NCBI RefSeq assembly: GCF_001425025.1
Contig: NZ_LMDE01000015.1
Coordinates: forward strand, 1 to 64,000
Source: Nocardioides sp. Root122
GTDB taxonomy: Bacteria; Actinomycetota; Actinomycetes; Propionibacteriales; Nocardioidaceae
Length of the DNA: 64,000 bases
Reading direction: 5' to 3'
Shown here one piece after another: positions 41,087-49,406 of this stretch (positions are counted from its first letter, which is position 1; each line of letters starts with the position of its first letter). Under the pieces are notes generated by a model, which did not search any database, had not been told where the DNA came from, and saw only the letters and a program-made list of their open reading frames with translations. Both the position numbers and the translations under genes were made by a program.

Positions 41087-44000
41087 TCAGATCCCCCGCA
41101 CCAGCTCGTGGGACAGCAGGGGCGACCAGACCCGGAGGGCGTAGTGGCCGAGCCGGTGCGGCGCCCGGCCGCCCTCGGACACCCCGCCGGCCACCTCGTC
41201 GGGGAGCAGCGGCGCGGCGAGCACGTCGTAGGGGGCGGCCTCGCCCCAGGCGCGGACGTGCCACTGGTCGCCGTCCTCCTTGGGGAAGCCGGAGTCGTTG
41301 AAGCGCGGGGTCACCCACTCGGCCCGCGCCTTGGCGTCGGGGTCGGCCTGGCTGCCGCCCCGCTCGCCGATGGCGAACTCCTCGGCGAACGCCAGGCTGG
41401 TCCGCACCGGGAGCGGCAGCGGCTCGCACTGCCCCCGCTCCATCACCGCGACGAGGTCGCGGAGCAGGGTGCGGGCGTCGTCGTCGGGCATCGGGGAGAT
41501 CAGCGCGCGCCGGCCCGCGCGGCCCCAGCGCCCGATGGTGTGGGCCGTCCAGTTCTCGTCGGGGCGCCCGGCCGAGAGGGCGAGCGCGTCGAGCCAGGCG
41601 GCGAGACGGTGCTTGGCGCCCAGGCTGGAGTAGCTCACCGCGACCAGGTTGTTGCCGAAGACGTTGCCGACCGTGCCGGTGAGCCGTCGGTCGCCGAGGT
41701 CGATGTCGACGTCGAGGGTGCGCTGGACGCCGGAGCGCAACGGGGTCGCGGCCTCCACCAGCGGTCGCACGCGCGTGACGATCTCGGTGAGCATGGTCGA
41801 GCCGAGCTCCTCGGGCGGCAGCAGCCCGCGCAGCTGCTCGGCGAGCATCGCGGCCTGCGGGTCGCCGCCGGCGAGGACGTCGTGCACCAGCCGGTCGCCG
41901 ACCTGCCACTTCTCCAGGCCGTCGAGGCTGATCGGGATGGCGTCCTTGGTCTCGTCGGCGTCGTAGGGGGTGGTGACCCGCAGCCGCTGGCGCAGGAAGC
42001 TGCGCACCGGGTGGGCGAAGAAGTCCTGGAGGTCGCTCAGCGAGACCTCCTCAACGGTCGCCGGGGCCGCGAGGGGCCCGGGCACCAGCGACCGCGGTGC
42101 AGGCCGGGGCGTGCGGGCTGCCCTGGCGCCGGCCAGGGCGGTGCGGTCGAAGGAGAACGGCCGGTCGGCGGCGCGGACCAGGGCGCCGGACGTCAGGTTG
42201 GCCTCGTCGAAGGGCTGCAGCGGGTGCTGGACGAGCACGTCGGCGCGCACCGGCCCGCTGCTGGTGCGGTCGAGCGCGTCGAGCAGCTCACCGAGGGGCA
42301 CGGCGGGCGGCTTGTCGTCGTTGGTGTGCTCGCCGCGACCGGCGTAGGTGATGACGAGGGTCTCGGTGGCCGCTCCGATGGCGTCGAGCAGGAGCTGGCG
42401 GTCCTCGGAGCGGACGTCGCGCTCGCCGGTGAGCGGACGCCGGGCGAGCACGTCGTCGCCGTCGACGGACTCCAGCCGCGGGAAGACGCCGTCGTCGAGG
42501 CCGACCAGGCAGACCACGCGGTGCGGCACGGAACGCATCGGCACCATCGTGCAGACGGTCAGCGTGCCGGTGCGGAAGTTGCTCCGGGTGGGTCGCCCCC
42601 GGAGCCGGTGCCGCAGCAGGGCTCGTACGTCGGCGTGGCGCAGGCGGGTCTCGTGGTCGCCGACGCCCGCGGAGATGCGGGCCAGCTCGCGGTCGAACTG
42701 GGCCACGCGCCATGCGTCGTCGGCGCTGCTCGCGGTGAGGCCGTGCACGGCGCGGCCGAGCGCGGTCGTCCAGTCGGCGACGGAGGTGGCGTCGCCCGCC
42801 GCTCGGACGAACGTGTGGAGCCGGTCGACCATCTCCACGAAGGTGCCGACGAGCTCGAGGTGGGCGTCACCGACGTCGTCGAGGGGCAGCGTGGTGCGCA
42901 CGACCCGGTGGCCGTCGCCCGACATCGCCGCGCCGAGCAGCACCCGCTGCAGGCCGGTCAGCCAGGTGTTCGCGTCGAGGTCGAGCCCGAAGGCGCCGCG
43001 GTGGTCGCGGTCGTAGCCCCAGCGGATCGCGGCCTGGTCGACCCAGCGCGCCATCCGCTCGAGGTGGTCGTCGGTGAAGCCGAAGCGCGCCCGGACCGGC
43101 TCGGTCGCGGCGAGGTCGAGCACGGCGGTCGCGGTCATCCGGCCGGCGGCCAGCTCGACGAGGTCGGCGGCCACCCCGAGCAGCGGGTTGGTCGCTCCCG
43201 GGGACCGGTCGGCGAGCCGGACCCGGAGGCGGTGGGCCGGGTGGCCGACGTCCTCGTGCGCCACGTCGGCCAGGCCGAAGCCGGCCGAGATCAGGGGCGC
43301 GTAGGTCTCGATGTCGGGGCACATCACGAGGATGTCGCGGGGCTCCAGGGTCGGGTCGTCCTGGAGCAGGCCGACCAGCACCTCGCGGAGCACGTCGACC
43401 TGCCGGGCGGTGCCGTGGCAGGAGTGGACCTGCACGGAGAGGTCACGCGGGGCGCGCTCCCGTCCGGCGAGCGTCGCCGCGTCGGGGACCCGGTTGGCGC
43501 GGAGGTCGGCCTGCAGCCAGCCGAGCAGCGTGGCCGGGTCCGCGTGACCGGCCGGAGCCTGCTCGGCGTCGAGACCGCCGAGCGTGCGGCGCAGCTCGCG
43601 GGAGTCGCGGCCCAGCGAGGCGAGCAGCGGGTGCCCGACCAGGTCGGCGGACTCGTCGTCGGCGCGCGCGACCGGGCCCTGGTCAGCGGTGGGTGCGAGC
43701 GCGGACCAGAGCACCGGCGAGGGCTGGGGGAGCCAGAGGTGGACGTCGCGGTGCTCCCCGAGGGCGCGCAGGAGCTCGACCTCCGTGACCGGCAGGCGCG
43801 TGTGCCCGAACAGCGAGAGCCGGCCGGGCAGGTCGAGGTCGTCGAGCCCCCGGGTGCCGTCGCGCAGCCGCTCGAGCGTGGCCGCGTGGCGCACGTCGGG
43901 TGCGGGGTCGTCCATCCGGGCGACGAGCCGTCGCCAGAGCTCGGCCTGCCAGCGCAGGTCGGTGTCGAGCATGCGCCCGGCACCGTCGGTGTCCTCGCCG

Positions 44001-44473
44001 GCCCCCCAGTCGCGCACCAGCTGCGGCCGCTGCACGGCGTAGGAGGAGAACAGGCCGGCGAGCCGGCGCGCCACGGCGTAGCGGCGCGCGCTGCGCTCGT
44101 CGGTGGGGTCGCCGCCGCCGAGGTGGCGCCGGAGGTCCTCGAAGCCCGGCTCGTCGAGGCACCCGTCGATGACCGCGAGGAGCGGCCACGCCAGCCGGTC
44201 AGGGCTCCACGGGTCCTCGGCGTCGCGGTCGAGCAGCATCGCCACGAGGGAGTGGGGGGTCACGAAGTCCACGCCCGCACACACGCCGTCGCCGCCCCGG
44301 GGGCCGACGCCGAGGCGGTGGGACAGGCGCTGGGTCAGCCAGCGCTCGACGCCGCGCGCAGGCACGACGACCACCTCGCGGGCGAACGGGTCGGGCAGGG
44401 GGGTGACCAGCAGGTCGGCCAGGCCGTCCGCGAGCGCATCGGTCCGCTCGGCCGTGTGGAGGTGCAGGGTCAC
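41087..44473 (-). CDS. recC: Exodeoxyribonuclease V gamma subunit RecC
   Basis: RecC (1128 residues) is the Chi-recognising scaffold of RecBCD. It begins LHLHTAERTDALADGLADLL and contains ARGVERWLTQRLSHRLG and DILVMCPDIETYAPLISAGF. VCLVGLDDGVFPR and DLQDFFAHPVRSFLRQRL, both typical of RecC, lie further on. The start is GTG. It heads the recC-recB-recD operon. Long open frames on the opposite strand here are codon-bias shadows. Confidence 0.95.
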   Translation of the reverse strand: MTLHLHTAERTDALADGLADLLVTPLPDPFAREVVVVPARGVERWLTQRLSHRLGVGPRGGDGVCAGVDFVTPHSLVAMLLDRDAEDPWSPDRLAWPLLAVIDGCLDEPGFEDLRRHLGGGDPTDERSARRYAVARRLAGLFSSYAVQRPQLVRDWGAGEDTDGAGRMLDTDLRWQAELWRRLVARMDDPAPDVRHAATLERLRDGTRGLDDLDLPGRLSLFGHTRLPVTEVELLRALGEHRDVHLWLPQPSPVLWSALAPTADQGPVARADDESADLVGHPLLASLGRDSRELRRTLGGLDAEQAPAGHADPATLLGWLQADLRANRVPDAATLAGRERAPRDLSVQVHSCHGTARQVDVLREVLVGLLQDDPTLEPRDILVMCPDIETYAPLISAGFGLADVAHEDVGHPAHRLRVRLADRSPGATNPLLGVAADLVELAAGRMTATAVLDLAATEPVRARFGFTDDHLERMARWVDQAAIRWGYDRDHRGAFGLDLDANTWLTGLQRVLLGAAMSGDGHRVVRTTLPLDDVGDAHLELVGTFVEMVDRLHTFVRAAGDATSVADWTTALGRAVHGLTASSADDAWRVAQFDRELARISAGVGDHETRLRHADVRALLRHRLRGRPTRSNFRTGTLTVCTMVPMRSVPHRVVCLVGLDDGVFPRLESVDGDDVLARRPLTGERDVRSEDRQLLLDAIGAATETLVITYAGRGEHTNDDKPPAVPLGELLDALDRTSSGPVRADVLVQHPLQPFDEANLTSGALVRAADRPFSFDRTALAGARAARTPRPAPRSLVPGPLAAPATVEEVSLSDLQDFFAHPVRSFLRQRLRVTTPYDADETKDAIPISLDGLEKWQVGDRLVHDVLAGGDPQAAMLAEQLRGLLPPEELGSTMLTEIVTRVRPLVEAATPLRSGVQRTLDVDIDLGDRRLTGTVGNVFGNNLVAVSYSSLGAKHRLAAWLDALALSAGRPDENWTAHTIGRWGRAGRRALISPMPDDDARTLLRDLVAVMERGQCEPLPLPVRTSLAFAEEFAIGERGGSQADPDAKARAEWVTPRFNDSGFPKEDGDQWHVRAWGEAAPYDVLAAPLLPDEVAGGVSEGGRAPHRLGHYALRVWSPLLSHELVRGI

Positions 44474-44541
44474 GACGCCACCCTATGAGCGGGCACCGAC
44501 GCTGTCCGGCCGGGCGTCGAGCACGCCGGCGGGACGGGGAC

Positions 44542-44580
44542 CGGTCACCGGAGGGTGGAAGGCGCCCCCCGGTGACCGGA
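44542..44580 (-). terminator. Terminator of the 37-residue membrane peptide gene
   Basis: CCGGTCACCGG (44542-44552) pairs perfectly with CCGGTGACCGG (44570-44580) across a 17-base loop. It lies 5 bases beyond the stop of the small minus-strand gene. It could also protect recC from read-through. Confidence 0.65.
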
Positions 44581-44585
44581 GCGGG

Positions 44586-44699
44586 TCAGGAGCGGTTCTC
44601 GATCTCCTCGGCCCGGGCGGCGTCCATGCGCCAGATCACGAAGCAACCGACAATGGCGACGAGGATCGCCACGGTGCTGATGAGGATCATGCTGACCAT
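44586..44699 (-). CDS. 37-residue single-pass membrane peptide
   Basis: A small gene with an excellent Shine-Dalgarno (AGGAG, 5 bases from the ATG), its own sigma-70-type promoter (44740-44768) and a terminator. The peptide has one membrane helix (MILISTVAILVAIVGCFVIW) followed by a charged tail, RMDAARAEEIENRS. I do not recognise a family. The complete expression signals argue for a real small protein. It is divergent from the MerR-DICT gene. Confidence 0.72.
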   Translation of the reverse strand: MVSMILISTVAILVAIVGCFVIWRMDAARAEEIENRS

Positions 44700-44739
44700 G
44701 GGGATCTCCTGGGGTGGTGGACCAATAGTTCTACAAGCA

Positions 44740-44768
44740 TGTATAAGTTACTTCGACACGTTTGGCAA
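44740..44768 (-). promoter_or_regulatory. Sigma-70-type promoter of the small membrane peptide
   Basis: On the minus strand TTGCCA (44768-44763) and TATACA (44745-44740) are separated by exactly 17 bases. This is the best housekeeping promoter in the window and sits in an unusually AT-rich stretch (44721-44766). The short dyad TACA-AGCA-TGTA (44732-44743) overlaps its -10 and could be an operator for the divergent MerR-type regulator. Confidence 0.65.
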
Positions 44769-44801
44769 GGGTTCCGGGTGATCGAATCGGGAGGGATGGT
44801 C

Positions 44802-45677
44802 ATGCACGAGGGACTGCACGAGCAGGTGGACAACCGGGTGGACGAGGGGTTCAGCATCGGCGTGCTCGCCTCCCGCACGGGGGTCACCCCCGGCGTGCTC
44901 CGGGCGTGGGAGAGCCGCTTCGGCTTCCCAGCGGGCCGACGCTCGCCCGCCGGCCACCGTCGCTTCACCGACGCGGACGTGCAGCGCGTGCGCGAGGTGA
45001 TCGAGGTCCGCGACAGCGGCGTCCCGCTGCAGCTCGCCATCGACTCGGTCTCCCGCCGTGAGTCCGCCGGCCCCCCGGAATCGGTGCACGCCGCCCTTGT
45101 CCGCGAGTTCCCCGAGCTCCGCCCGCAGCGCCTGGGGCGGCCCGCCCTCGTCGCGGCGTCGTACGCCGTCGAGGACGAGTCGCTCGCCCGTGCCGACCGC
45201 CCGGTGGTCCTCGGCGCCTTCCAGAGCGGCTACAACTTCGGCCGCGCGCGGCACCGCTGGGACGAGCTCGCGCGCACGGCCGCGTGGAGCGCCGTCGTGG
45301 CGGACTTCGCGTCCGAGGACCTCCCCGCCGACCCCGCGGCCCGTCCGGCCCGGTGCCAGCTGCCGCCCGGGTCGCCGATGCGACGCGAGTGGGTCGTGGT
45401 CAGCGTCAGCGCCGGGTTCGCGGCGGTGGTGTCGGCCTGGGAGGTGCCGACCCGGCCGGGCGAGGAGCCCGCGTTCGAGTCCGTCCTCAGCACGCACCGC
45501 CCGGTCGCGCTCGCTGCCGCGCGCGTGCTGGTGGCCGCCGCCCGGGCGACGGGCGCCACCCCGCCCCCCTCCGTCGGGGAGCTGCTCGACGACGTCACGC
45601 CGCGTGCGGCGACTCCCGCGGTCGAGGCCGACCGCGTCTGGTTGCGGGCGCTCGCCCACCTCGACCCGCCACGCTGA
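44802..45677 (+). CDS. MerR-type regulator with a DICT sensory domain
   Basis: A 291-residue regulator. The N-terminal MerR winged helix (about 15-85) reads FSIGVLASRTGVTPGVLRAWESRFGF, then SPAGHRRFTDADVQRVREVIEV. The rest (about 95-240) resembles the DICT domain found in light- and stress-response proteins (ALVAASYAVEDESLARADRPVVLGAFQS). The ATG at 44802 is chosen because GGGAGGG lies 6 bases upstream. It is divergent from the small membrane peptide gene and may regulate it. Confidence 0.85.
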   Translation: MHEGLHEQVDNRVDEGFSIGVLASRTGVTPGVLRAWESRFGFPAGRRSPAGHRRFTDADVQRVREVIEVRDSGVPLQLAIDSVSRRESAGPPESVHAALVREFPELRPQRLGRPALVAASYAVEDESLARADRPVVLGAFQSGYNFGRARHRWDELARTAAWSAVVADFASEDLPADPAARPARCQLPPGSPMRREWVVVSVSAGFAAVVSAWEVPTRPGEEPAFESVLSTHRPVALAAARVLVAAARATGATPPPSVGELLDDVTPRAATPAVEADRVWLRALAHLDPPR

Positions 45678-45689
45678 ACGCTGCGCGCC

Positions 45690-45824
45690 CTACTTCGCCA
45701 GGAAGTACACCAGCACGAGCACCGCGAGCGCGGCGACGAGCCCGATGGGGACGAGGGTCACCATGAGGGGTCGCCCGCTCTGCTTGCTCGGGTCGACCTG
45801 GTCGGGCTCGTGTCGGGGGTCCAT
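45690..45824 (-). CDS. 44-residue single-pass membrane protein
   Basis: A hydrophilic, Asp/Pro-rich first half (MDPRHEPDQVDPSKQSGRP) is followed by one membrane helix, LVPIGLVAALAVLVLVYFLAK, which ends the protein. The stop is 12 bases from the convergent regulator gene. Similar short membrane proteins are frequent in actinobacteria and unassigned. Codon use fits the neighbours; no strong Shine-Dalgarno is seen. Confidence 0.5.
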   Translation of the reverse strand: MDPRHEPDQVDPSKQSGRPLMVTLVPIGLVAALAVLVLVYFLAK

Positions 45825-45871
45825 CACGGTGCAGTACCCGGACCCCGGAGGGCCCATGCGGGCGCCGGCGC

Positions 45872-46558
45872 TCAGTCGTCCTCGTGGTCGCCCGACAGGG
45901 GGCGCCGGGGACCGCGGGTGGCCACCGCGCCGCCGGTCCAGTCGACCGCGCACTGCCCGATGTCGACGACCCAGGATCCGCGGTGGAGGCGACGGACCAG
46001 CGCGGCGATCGCCCACGGACCCATGTCGCGGTTGCGGTCGTAGCCCAGCAGCGAGCCGGCACCGCCACGACCGACCACCAGCTCGCTGACGACCAGCCCG
46101 TGGTCGACCTCCGGTCGCGCACGTACGTCGATGACGCGCCCGTCCCGCTCGCCCTCGTGGCTGACCCTCGCGCCGAGCAGCCCGGTCAGCCGGGCCCGGT
46201 CGGGGTCGAGCGCGGGAGCGGGCGGAGCCGCCCCGGCGCGGCGGGTGCGCAGGCGGACGCCGCTGTCGAGGCGGTCGACCAGGGAGAGGTCGATCCGGTC
46301 CGGGACGTGCTGGCCGGGGCGCTGCGGGGCGGACGCCACCCACAGCTCGTGCGCACGGCGCGAGATCCGGGGAAGGAGCGCGTTGGCTCCGAGCAGCAGG
46401 CCGGAGACCACGAGCCGGCCGTCCTCGGAGCGGGTGAGCTCCACGTCGTCGACCTTGCCGACCAGCGCACCCTCGGCGTCCTCGACCTGGCGGTCGAGCA
46501 GGTGCAGGGCGAGGTCGAGCTCGCGGCCGAGGCGCCCGCCGGGCGTCGCCGGGCTCAT
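45872..46558 (-). CDS. Double PRC-barrel-like protein next to the Nramp-type transporter
   Basis: A 228-residue cytosolic protein with two similar barrel-like segments. The first is LLDRQVEDAEGALVGKVDDVEL (about 20-60), the second LLGARVSHEGERDGRVIDVRAR (about 125-165), followed by LVVSELVVGRGGAGSLLGYDR. Both have the G-x-V-x-D-V pattern of PRC-barrel strands. The ATG overlaps the stop of the transporter gene, so the two are translationally coupled. It is probably a partner or regulator of that transporter. Confidence 0.7.
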   Translation of the reverse strand: MSPATPGGRLGRELDLALHLLDRQVEDAEGALVGKVDDVELTRSEDGRLVVSGLLLGANALLPRISRRAHELWVASAPQRPGQHVPDRIDLSLVDRLDSGVRLRTRRAGAAPPAPALDPDRARLTGLLGARVSHEGERDGRVIDVRARPEVDHGLVVSELVVGRGGAGSLLGYDRNRDMGPWAIAALVRRLHRGSWVVDIGQCAVDWTGGAVATRGPRRPLSGDHEDD

Positions 46559-47784
46559 CGGCCCATCCCTGTCACGACCATCAACGGGATCGCGGCCACG
46601 GCCGCCAGCACGATGAGCACCAGGTAGACGGTGCCGAGGGTGTTGGTGATCCGGCCGTTGACATGCTCGCCGACGTAGTCGGGGTCGTTGGCGATGACCA
46701 GGATCGGGAAGTAGGTCAACGGCAGCGCGACCGCCGAGAACACGACGGACGCCTCGGTGACGGCGATCGGGTCGATGCCGGTGAGCAGCACGGCGGCCGC
46801 GGCGAGGGTGCAGAGCACCAGCACCGTGTGGAACGCGACCGCGGCCTGGGGGCGGACGTACTTGCCCCACTGCGCGCCGACGTACTGCGCGAGCGAGTAG
46901 CCCACGGACAGGCCCGTCTCGCAGGCCGCACCGAAGGTCGCGGCGACGAAGCCGAGCACGGCGATCGCCACGCCGACCTTGCCGAGGGCCTCGGCCACGG
47001 GGAGCGCGGTCTCGCCGAGCGTGTCGACCATGATCCCGTGCGGCTGGAGCACCACCGCTGCGCAGCCGGCGATCGCCAGCGACAGCAACCCGCCGAGGGG
47101 GAAGCCGATGTAGACGTTGGCCCGCATGGTGGCCAGGTCCTTCGCGGTCCACCGCTCCTCGACGCCACCGGAGGAGAAGAAGAACACCTCGTAGGGGGTC
47201 ATCGCCGCACCGAAGAGCGCGACCGCGTAGTAGGCCCACGTCGTCCAGTCCTCGCCGGCCGGCTTGTCCGCTGTCACCGCCTGGTGTGCCAGCGCGCCCC
47301 AGTCGGGGCCCAGCTGCCACAGGGCGACGGCGAAGACGATGAGGGACAGGCCGAGCAGTCCGAGCACGTTCTCGATCGCGCTGAACTTCGCCCGCCACAG
47401 CAGCAGCCAGACGGCCAGTGCCACGAACGGGACCACGAGCAGGTAGCTGACGGAGCTCACCAGCTGGAGCGAGAGCGCGACCCCGCCGATCTCGGCGATG
47501 AAGGTCAGGAAGGTGACGCCCATCGAGCCGACGAGGTTGAGCAGGCCGACCCGCGGGCCGAGGCGCTCGCGCACCAGGTCGAAGGTCGCCCGTCCACTGA
47601 CGGCGGCGACCCGTCCGGACATCTCGGCGAACAGGCAGATCCCCACGACGCCGACCACCACCGCGGGGGCGATGGACCAGCCGAAGCGGGCACCGACCTG
47701 GGCGTTGGTCACCAGGTCGCCGATGTCCACGAAGCCGCCGATGGCGGTGAGGATGCCGAGCGCGACGGCGAAGAGGCGCTTCAC
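46555..47784 (-). CDS. Nramp-family (SLC11-like) divalent metal transporter, divergent site
   Basis: A 409-residue membrane protein with about eleven helices and the Nramp layout. The canonical helix-1 metal motif DPGN is replaced by DIGD (residues 20-23), and the helix-6 MPHN motif reads TPYE in GAAMTPYEVFFFSS. The metal-binding Met appears shifted or lost. Standard Mn/Fe transport is therefore doubtful; Mg-type relatives with altered sites are known in the family. It is coupled to the PRC-barrel gene downstream and to the lipoprotein gene upstream. Confidence 0.85.
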   Translation of the reverse strand: MKRLFAVALGILTAIGGFVDIGDLVTNAQVGARFGWSIAPAVVVGVVGICLFAEMSGRVAAVSGRATFDLVRERLGPRVGLLNLVGSMGVTFLTFIAEIGGVALSLQLVSSVSYLLVVPFVALAVWLLLWRAKFSAIENVLGLLGLSLIVFAVALWQLGPDWGALAHQAVTADKPAGEDWTTWAYYAVALFGAAMTPYEVFFFSSGGVEERWTAKDLATMRANVYIGFPLGGLLSLAIAGCAAVVLQPHGIMVDTLGETALPVAEALGKVGVAIAVLGFVAATFGAACETGLSVGYSLAQYVGAQWGKYVRPQAAVAFHTVLVLCTLAAAAVLLTGIDPIAVTEASVVFSAVALPLTYFPILVIANDPDYVGEHVNGRITNTLGTVYLVLIVLAAVAAIPLMVVTGMGR

Positions 47785-48227
47785 CGCAGCCCCTCCCGCG
47801 CCGTGTCCAGATCGTCGGACAGGTCGAGCAACCGGTTGCGCAGCTCGGCGTACGACGACTCGTCCCCCGCGGTCAGCGCGATGCGCGCCTCCCGCACCAG
47901 GTCGGACGCGCGCGACAGCAGCTCCCCGACCTCACGGTCCTCCCGTGCCTCACCGGGTGGGGGCTGCTGGGTGGTGACGCCCTCGACGGCGGTGGCGAGC
48001 GACTCCTCGGACTCGACGGCGGCGACGCGTGCCGCCCGGCCGGGCAGCCGGTCGTGGGACTGGAGGTAGAGCACCAGCGCGACCGACTCGACCTCACTGG
48101 CGGTGTCCTCGAGCGCCTGGGACGTGCTCGAGCGCCAGTCGGCGACCGACGGCTCGGACGGCACGCACCCCGTGAGGGCAAGAGCAAGCACGCCGCTCAC
48201 GGCGGCGGTCCGCAGCATCGTTCTCAT
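47781..48227 (-). CDS. Lipoprotein of unknown function
   Basis: A 148-residue protein with a lipobox (LALALTGC, Cys21) after a basic start MRTMLRT. The mature part is helical and acidic (EDTASEVESVALVLYLQSH; LLSRASDLVREARIAL). The ATG at 48227 has GGAG at a good distance; GTG and ATG codons 9-12 bases upstream are alternatives. It overlaps the transporter start by four bases and is the first gene of this cluster. I do not recognise a family. Confidence 0.7.
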   Translation of the reverse strand: MRTMLRTAAVSGVLALALTGCVPSEPSVADWRSSTSQALEDTASEVESVALVLYLQSHDRLPGRAARVAAVESEESLATAVEGVTTQQPPPGEAREDREVGELLSRASDLVREARIALTAGDESSYAELRNRLLDLSDDLDTAREGLR

Positions 48228-48260
48228 CGGCTCCATCACCAGGCTCGGACGCGAGAACGA

Positions 48261-48291
48261 CCGGTCCCGTCGTGCGTGACGACGGGTCCGG
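48261..48291 (-). terminator. Hairpin between csbD-like gene and lipoprotein gene
   Basis: CCCGTCGT (48266-48273) pairs with ACGACGGG (48279-48286) around GCGTG. One T-T mismatch follows and then CCGG with CCGG. It lies beyond the stop of the CsbD-like gene and before the lipoprotein gene, so it likely ends the former. Confidence 0.55.
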
Positions 48292-48318
48292 CCGTTGGTC
48301 CCCCGAACTGATCCGAGG

Positions 48319-48492
48319 TCAGCCCTTGAAGGCGTCCTTGATCTTCTCGCCGGCCTGCTTGACGTTGGCGCCCATCTGGTCGCCCTTGCCCTCGGCCTCG
48401 AGCTGCTCGTCGTCGGTGGCCTTGCCGGTGGCCTCCTTGGCCTTGCCCTTGAGCTCGTCGCCCTTGTTGTCGATCTTGTCGTCCAGACCCAT
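48319..48492 (-). CDS. CsbD-family stress protein
   Basis: A 57-residue hydrophilic protein (MGLDDKIDNKGDELKGKAKE, then ATGKATDDEQLEAEGK, ending KIKDAFKG). Lys/Glu/Gly-rich sequence with the KGKAKEATGKATDD motif is diagnostic of CsbD, a family induced by general stress in Bacillus. AGGAGAGG precedes the ATG. It is followed by a hairpin terminator. The exact molecular role of the family is not known. Confidence 0.85.
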   Translation of the reverse strand: MGLDDKIDNKGDELKGKAKEATGKATDDEQLEAEGKGDQMGANVKQAGEKIKDAFKG

Positions 48493-48518
48493 CAGAGATC
48501 CTCTCCTCGGTGAAACGG

Positions 48519-48794
48519 TCAGTGGTTGCGCAACGCGTCGATCAGCTCGGCCTTCGACATCGAGGAGCGACCCTCGATGTCGAGCTCGGCGGCGCGACTG
48601 CGCAGCTCGTCGACGGTGCGGTCCTCGTAGTCCTGCGCCTCGCCGCCGCGGTGGCCGACCTTCGATCGACCCTGGGCGGCGGAGGCGTTGGCGATACGGG
48701 CCGCCTTCTCCTTGCTCGCGCCGTCGTCACGCAGCGCCTCGTAGACCTCCGGATCCTTGACCGACGGGCCCGGATCCTTCCTCTTCTCAGCCAT
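48519..48794 (-). CDS. Small protein with a C-terminal Rho-N/SAP-like domain
   Basis: A 91-residue hydrophilic protein. The last 40 residues (YEDRTVDELRSRAAELDIEGRSSMSKAELIDALRNH) match the Rho N-terminal/SAP-like helix-extended-loop-helix, a nucleic-acid-binding fold. The first half (KDPGPSVKDPEVYEALRDDGASKEKAARIANA) resembles DUF7218-type small proteins. It lies 26 bases upstream of the CsbD-like gene on the same strand and may share its stress expression. Confidence 0.8.
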   Translation of the reverse strand: MAEKRKDPGPSVKDPEVYEALRDDGASKEKAARIANASAAQGRSKVGHRGGEAQDYEDRTVDELRSRAAELDIEGRSSMSKAELIDALRNH

Positions 48795-48865
48795 GTCCCC
48801 ACCGTGCCACCCGGGCAATGGGCACGGTTCACCCGTGGGGAGGTGTGCGCCTCCGGTGCCGTGAG

Positions 48866-48871
48866 TAGCGT
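48866..48871 (+). promoter_or_regulatory. Leaderless -10 element
   Basis: TAGCGT lies 7 bases before the ATG at 48879, the TAnnnT-N7-start arrangement. It supports that start codon. Confidence 0.5.
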
Positions 48872-48878
48872 CCGGTGG

Positions 48879-49352
48879 ATGCCCGAGCACAACCCGGACG
48901 AGACGCGCGAGGAGACGCCCGACGAGCGCGCCGACCGCAACTGGAACGAGCTCCTCCAGGAGCTCCGCGTGAGCCAGACCGGCGTCCAGCTGCTCGCCGG
49001 CTTCCTGGTCACGCTCCCCTTCCAGTCCCGGTTCGCGGAGCTCGACTCCTTCCAGCGCGGCTGGTACGTCGGCCTGCTGGCGCTGGCGTTCAGCACGGTG
49101 GGGGTGACGCTCGCCCCGGTCGCCGTGCACCGGCGCGTCTTCCAGGACGGCGTGAAGCCCGAGCTGGTGAAGGTCGGTCACCGGCTCACCAGCGTCGCCC
49201 TGGGGCTCATCGGCGTGCTGCTGGGCGGGATCACCTTCCTGGTCGTGGACATGGTCTACGACCGCGCGGCTGCCGCGGGCGCCGCGGTGGCGTCGGTCGT
49301 CGTCCTCGCCGGCCTGCTGGTCCTCCTGCCCTCGCGCGTCGCGCCGAGGTAG
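48879..49352 (+). CDS. DUF6328-like four-helix membrane protein
   Basis: A 157-residue protein with an acidic N-terminus (EHNPDETREETPDERADRNW) and about four membrane helices (VQLLAGFLVTLPFQSRF; WYVGLLALAFSTVGVTLAPVAVH; LTSVALGLIGVLLGGITFLVVD; AAVASVVVLAGLLVLLP). The NELLQELRVSQTGVQLL start is typical of this actinobacterial family, whose function is unknown. The ATG is supported by the leaderless promoter. Confidence 0.78.
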   Translation: MPEHNPDETREETPDERADRNWNELLQELRVSQTGVQLLAGFLVTLPFQSRFAELDSFQRGWYVGLLALAFSTVGVTLAPVAVHRRVFQDGVKPELVKVGHRLTSVALGLIGVLLGGITFLVVDMVYDRAAAAGAAVASVVVLAGLLVLLPSRVAPR

Positions 49353-49406
49353 TCGCGCCGAGCTGGTCCTGCCGGCCCCGGCCCCCGGTGCGGCACACTC
49401 CGAGGC

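Noticed and set aside
40943-44488. A plus-strand open frame of nearly 1200 codons opposite recC, and similar long antisense frames opposite recB and flgK
   Set aside because: They arise from the strong GC bias at codon third positions of the real genes. Their translations are Gly/Arg/Val-rich, lack motifs and have no ribosome binding sites.
46555-47784. Naming the transporter mntH
   Set aside because: The metal-site motifs are changed (DIGD, TPYE), so a manganese/iron assignment would be misleading.
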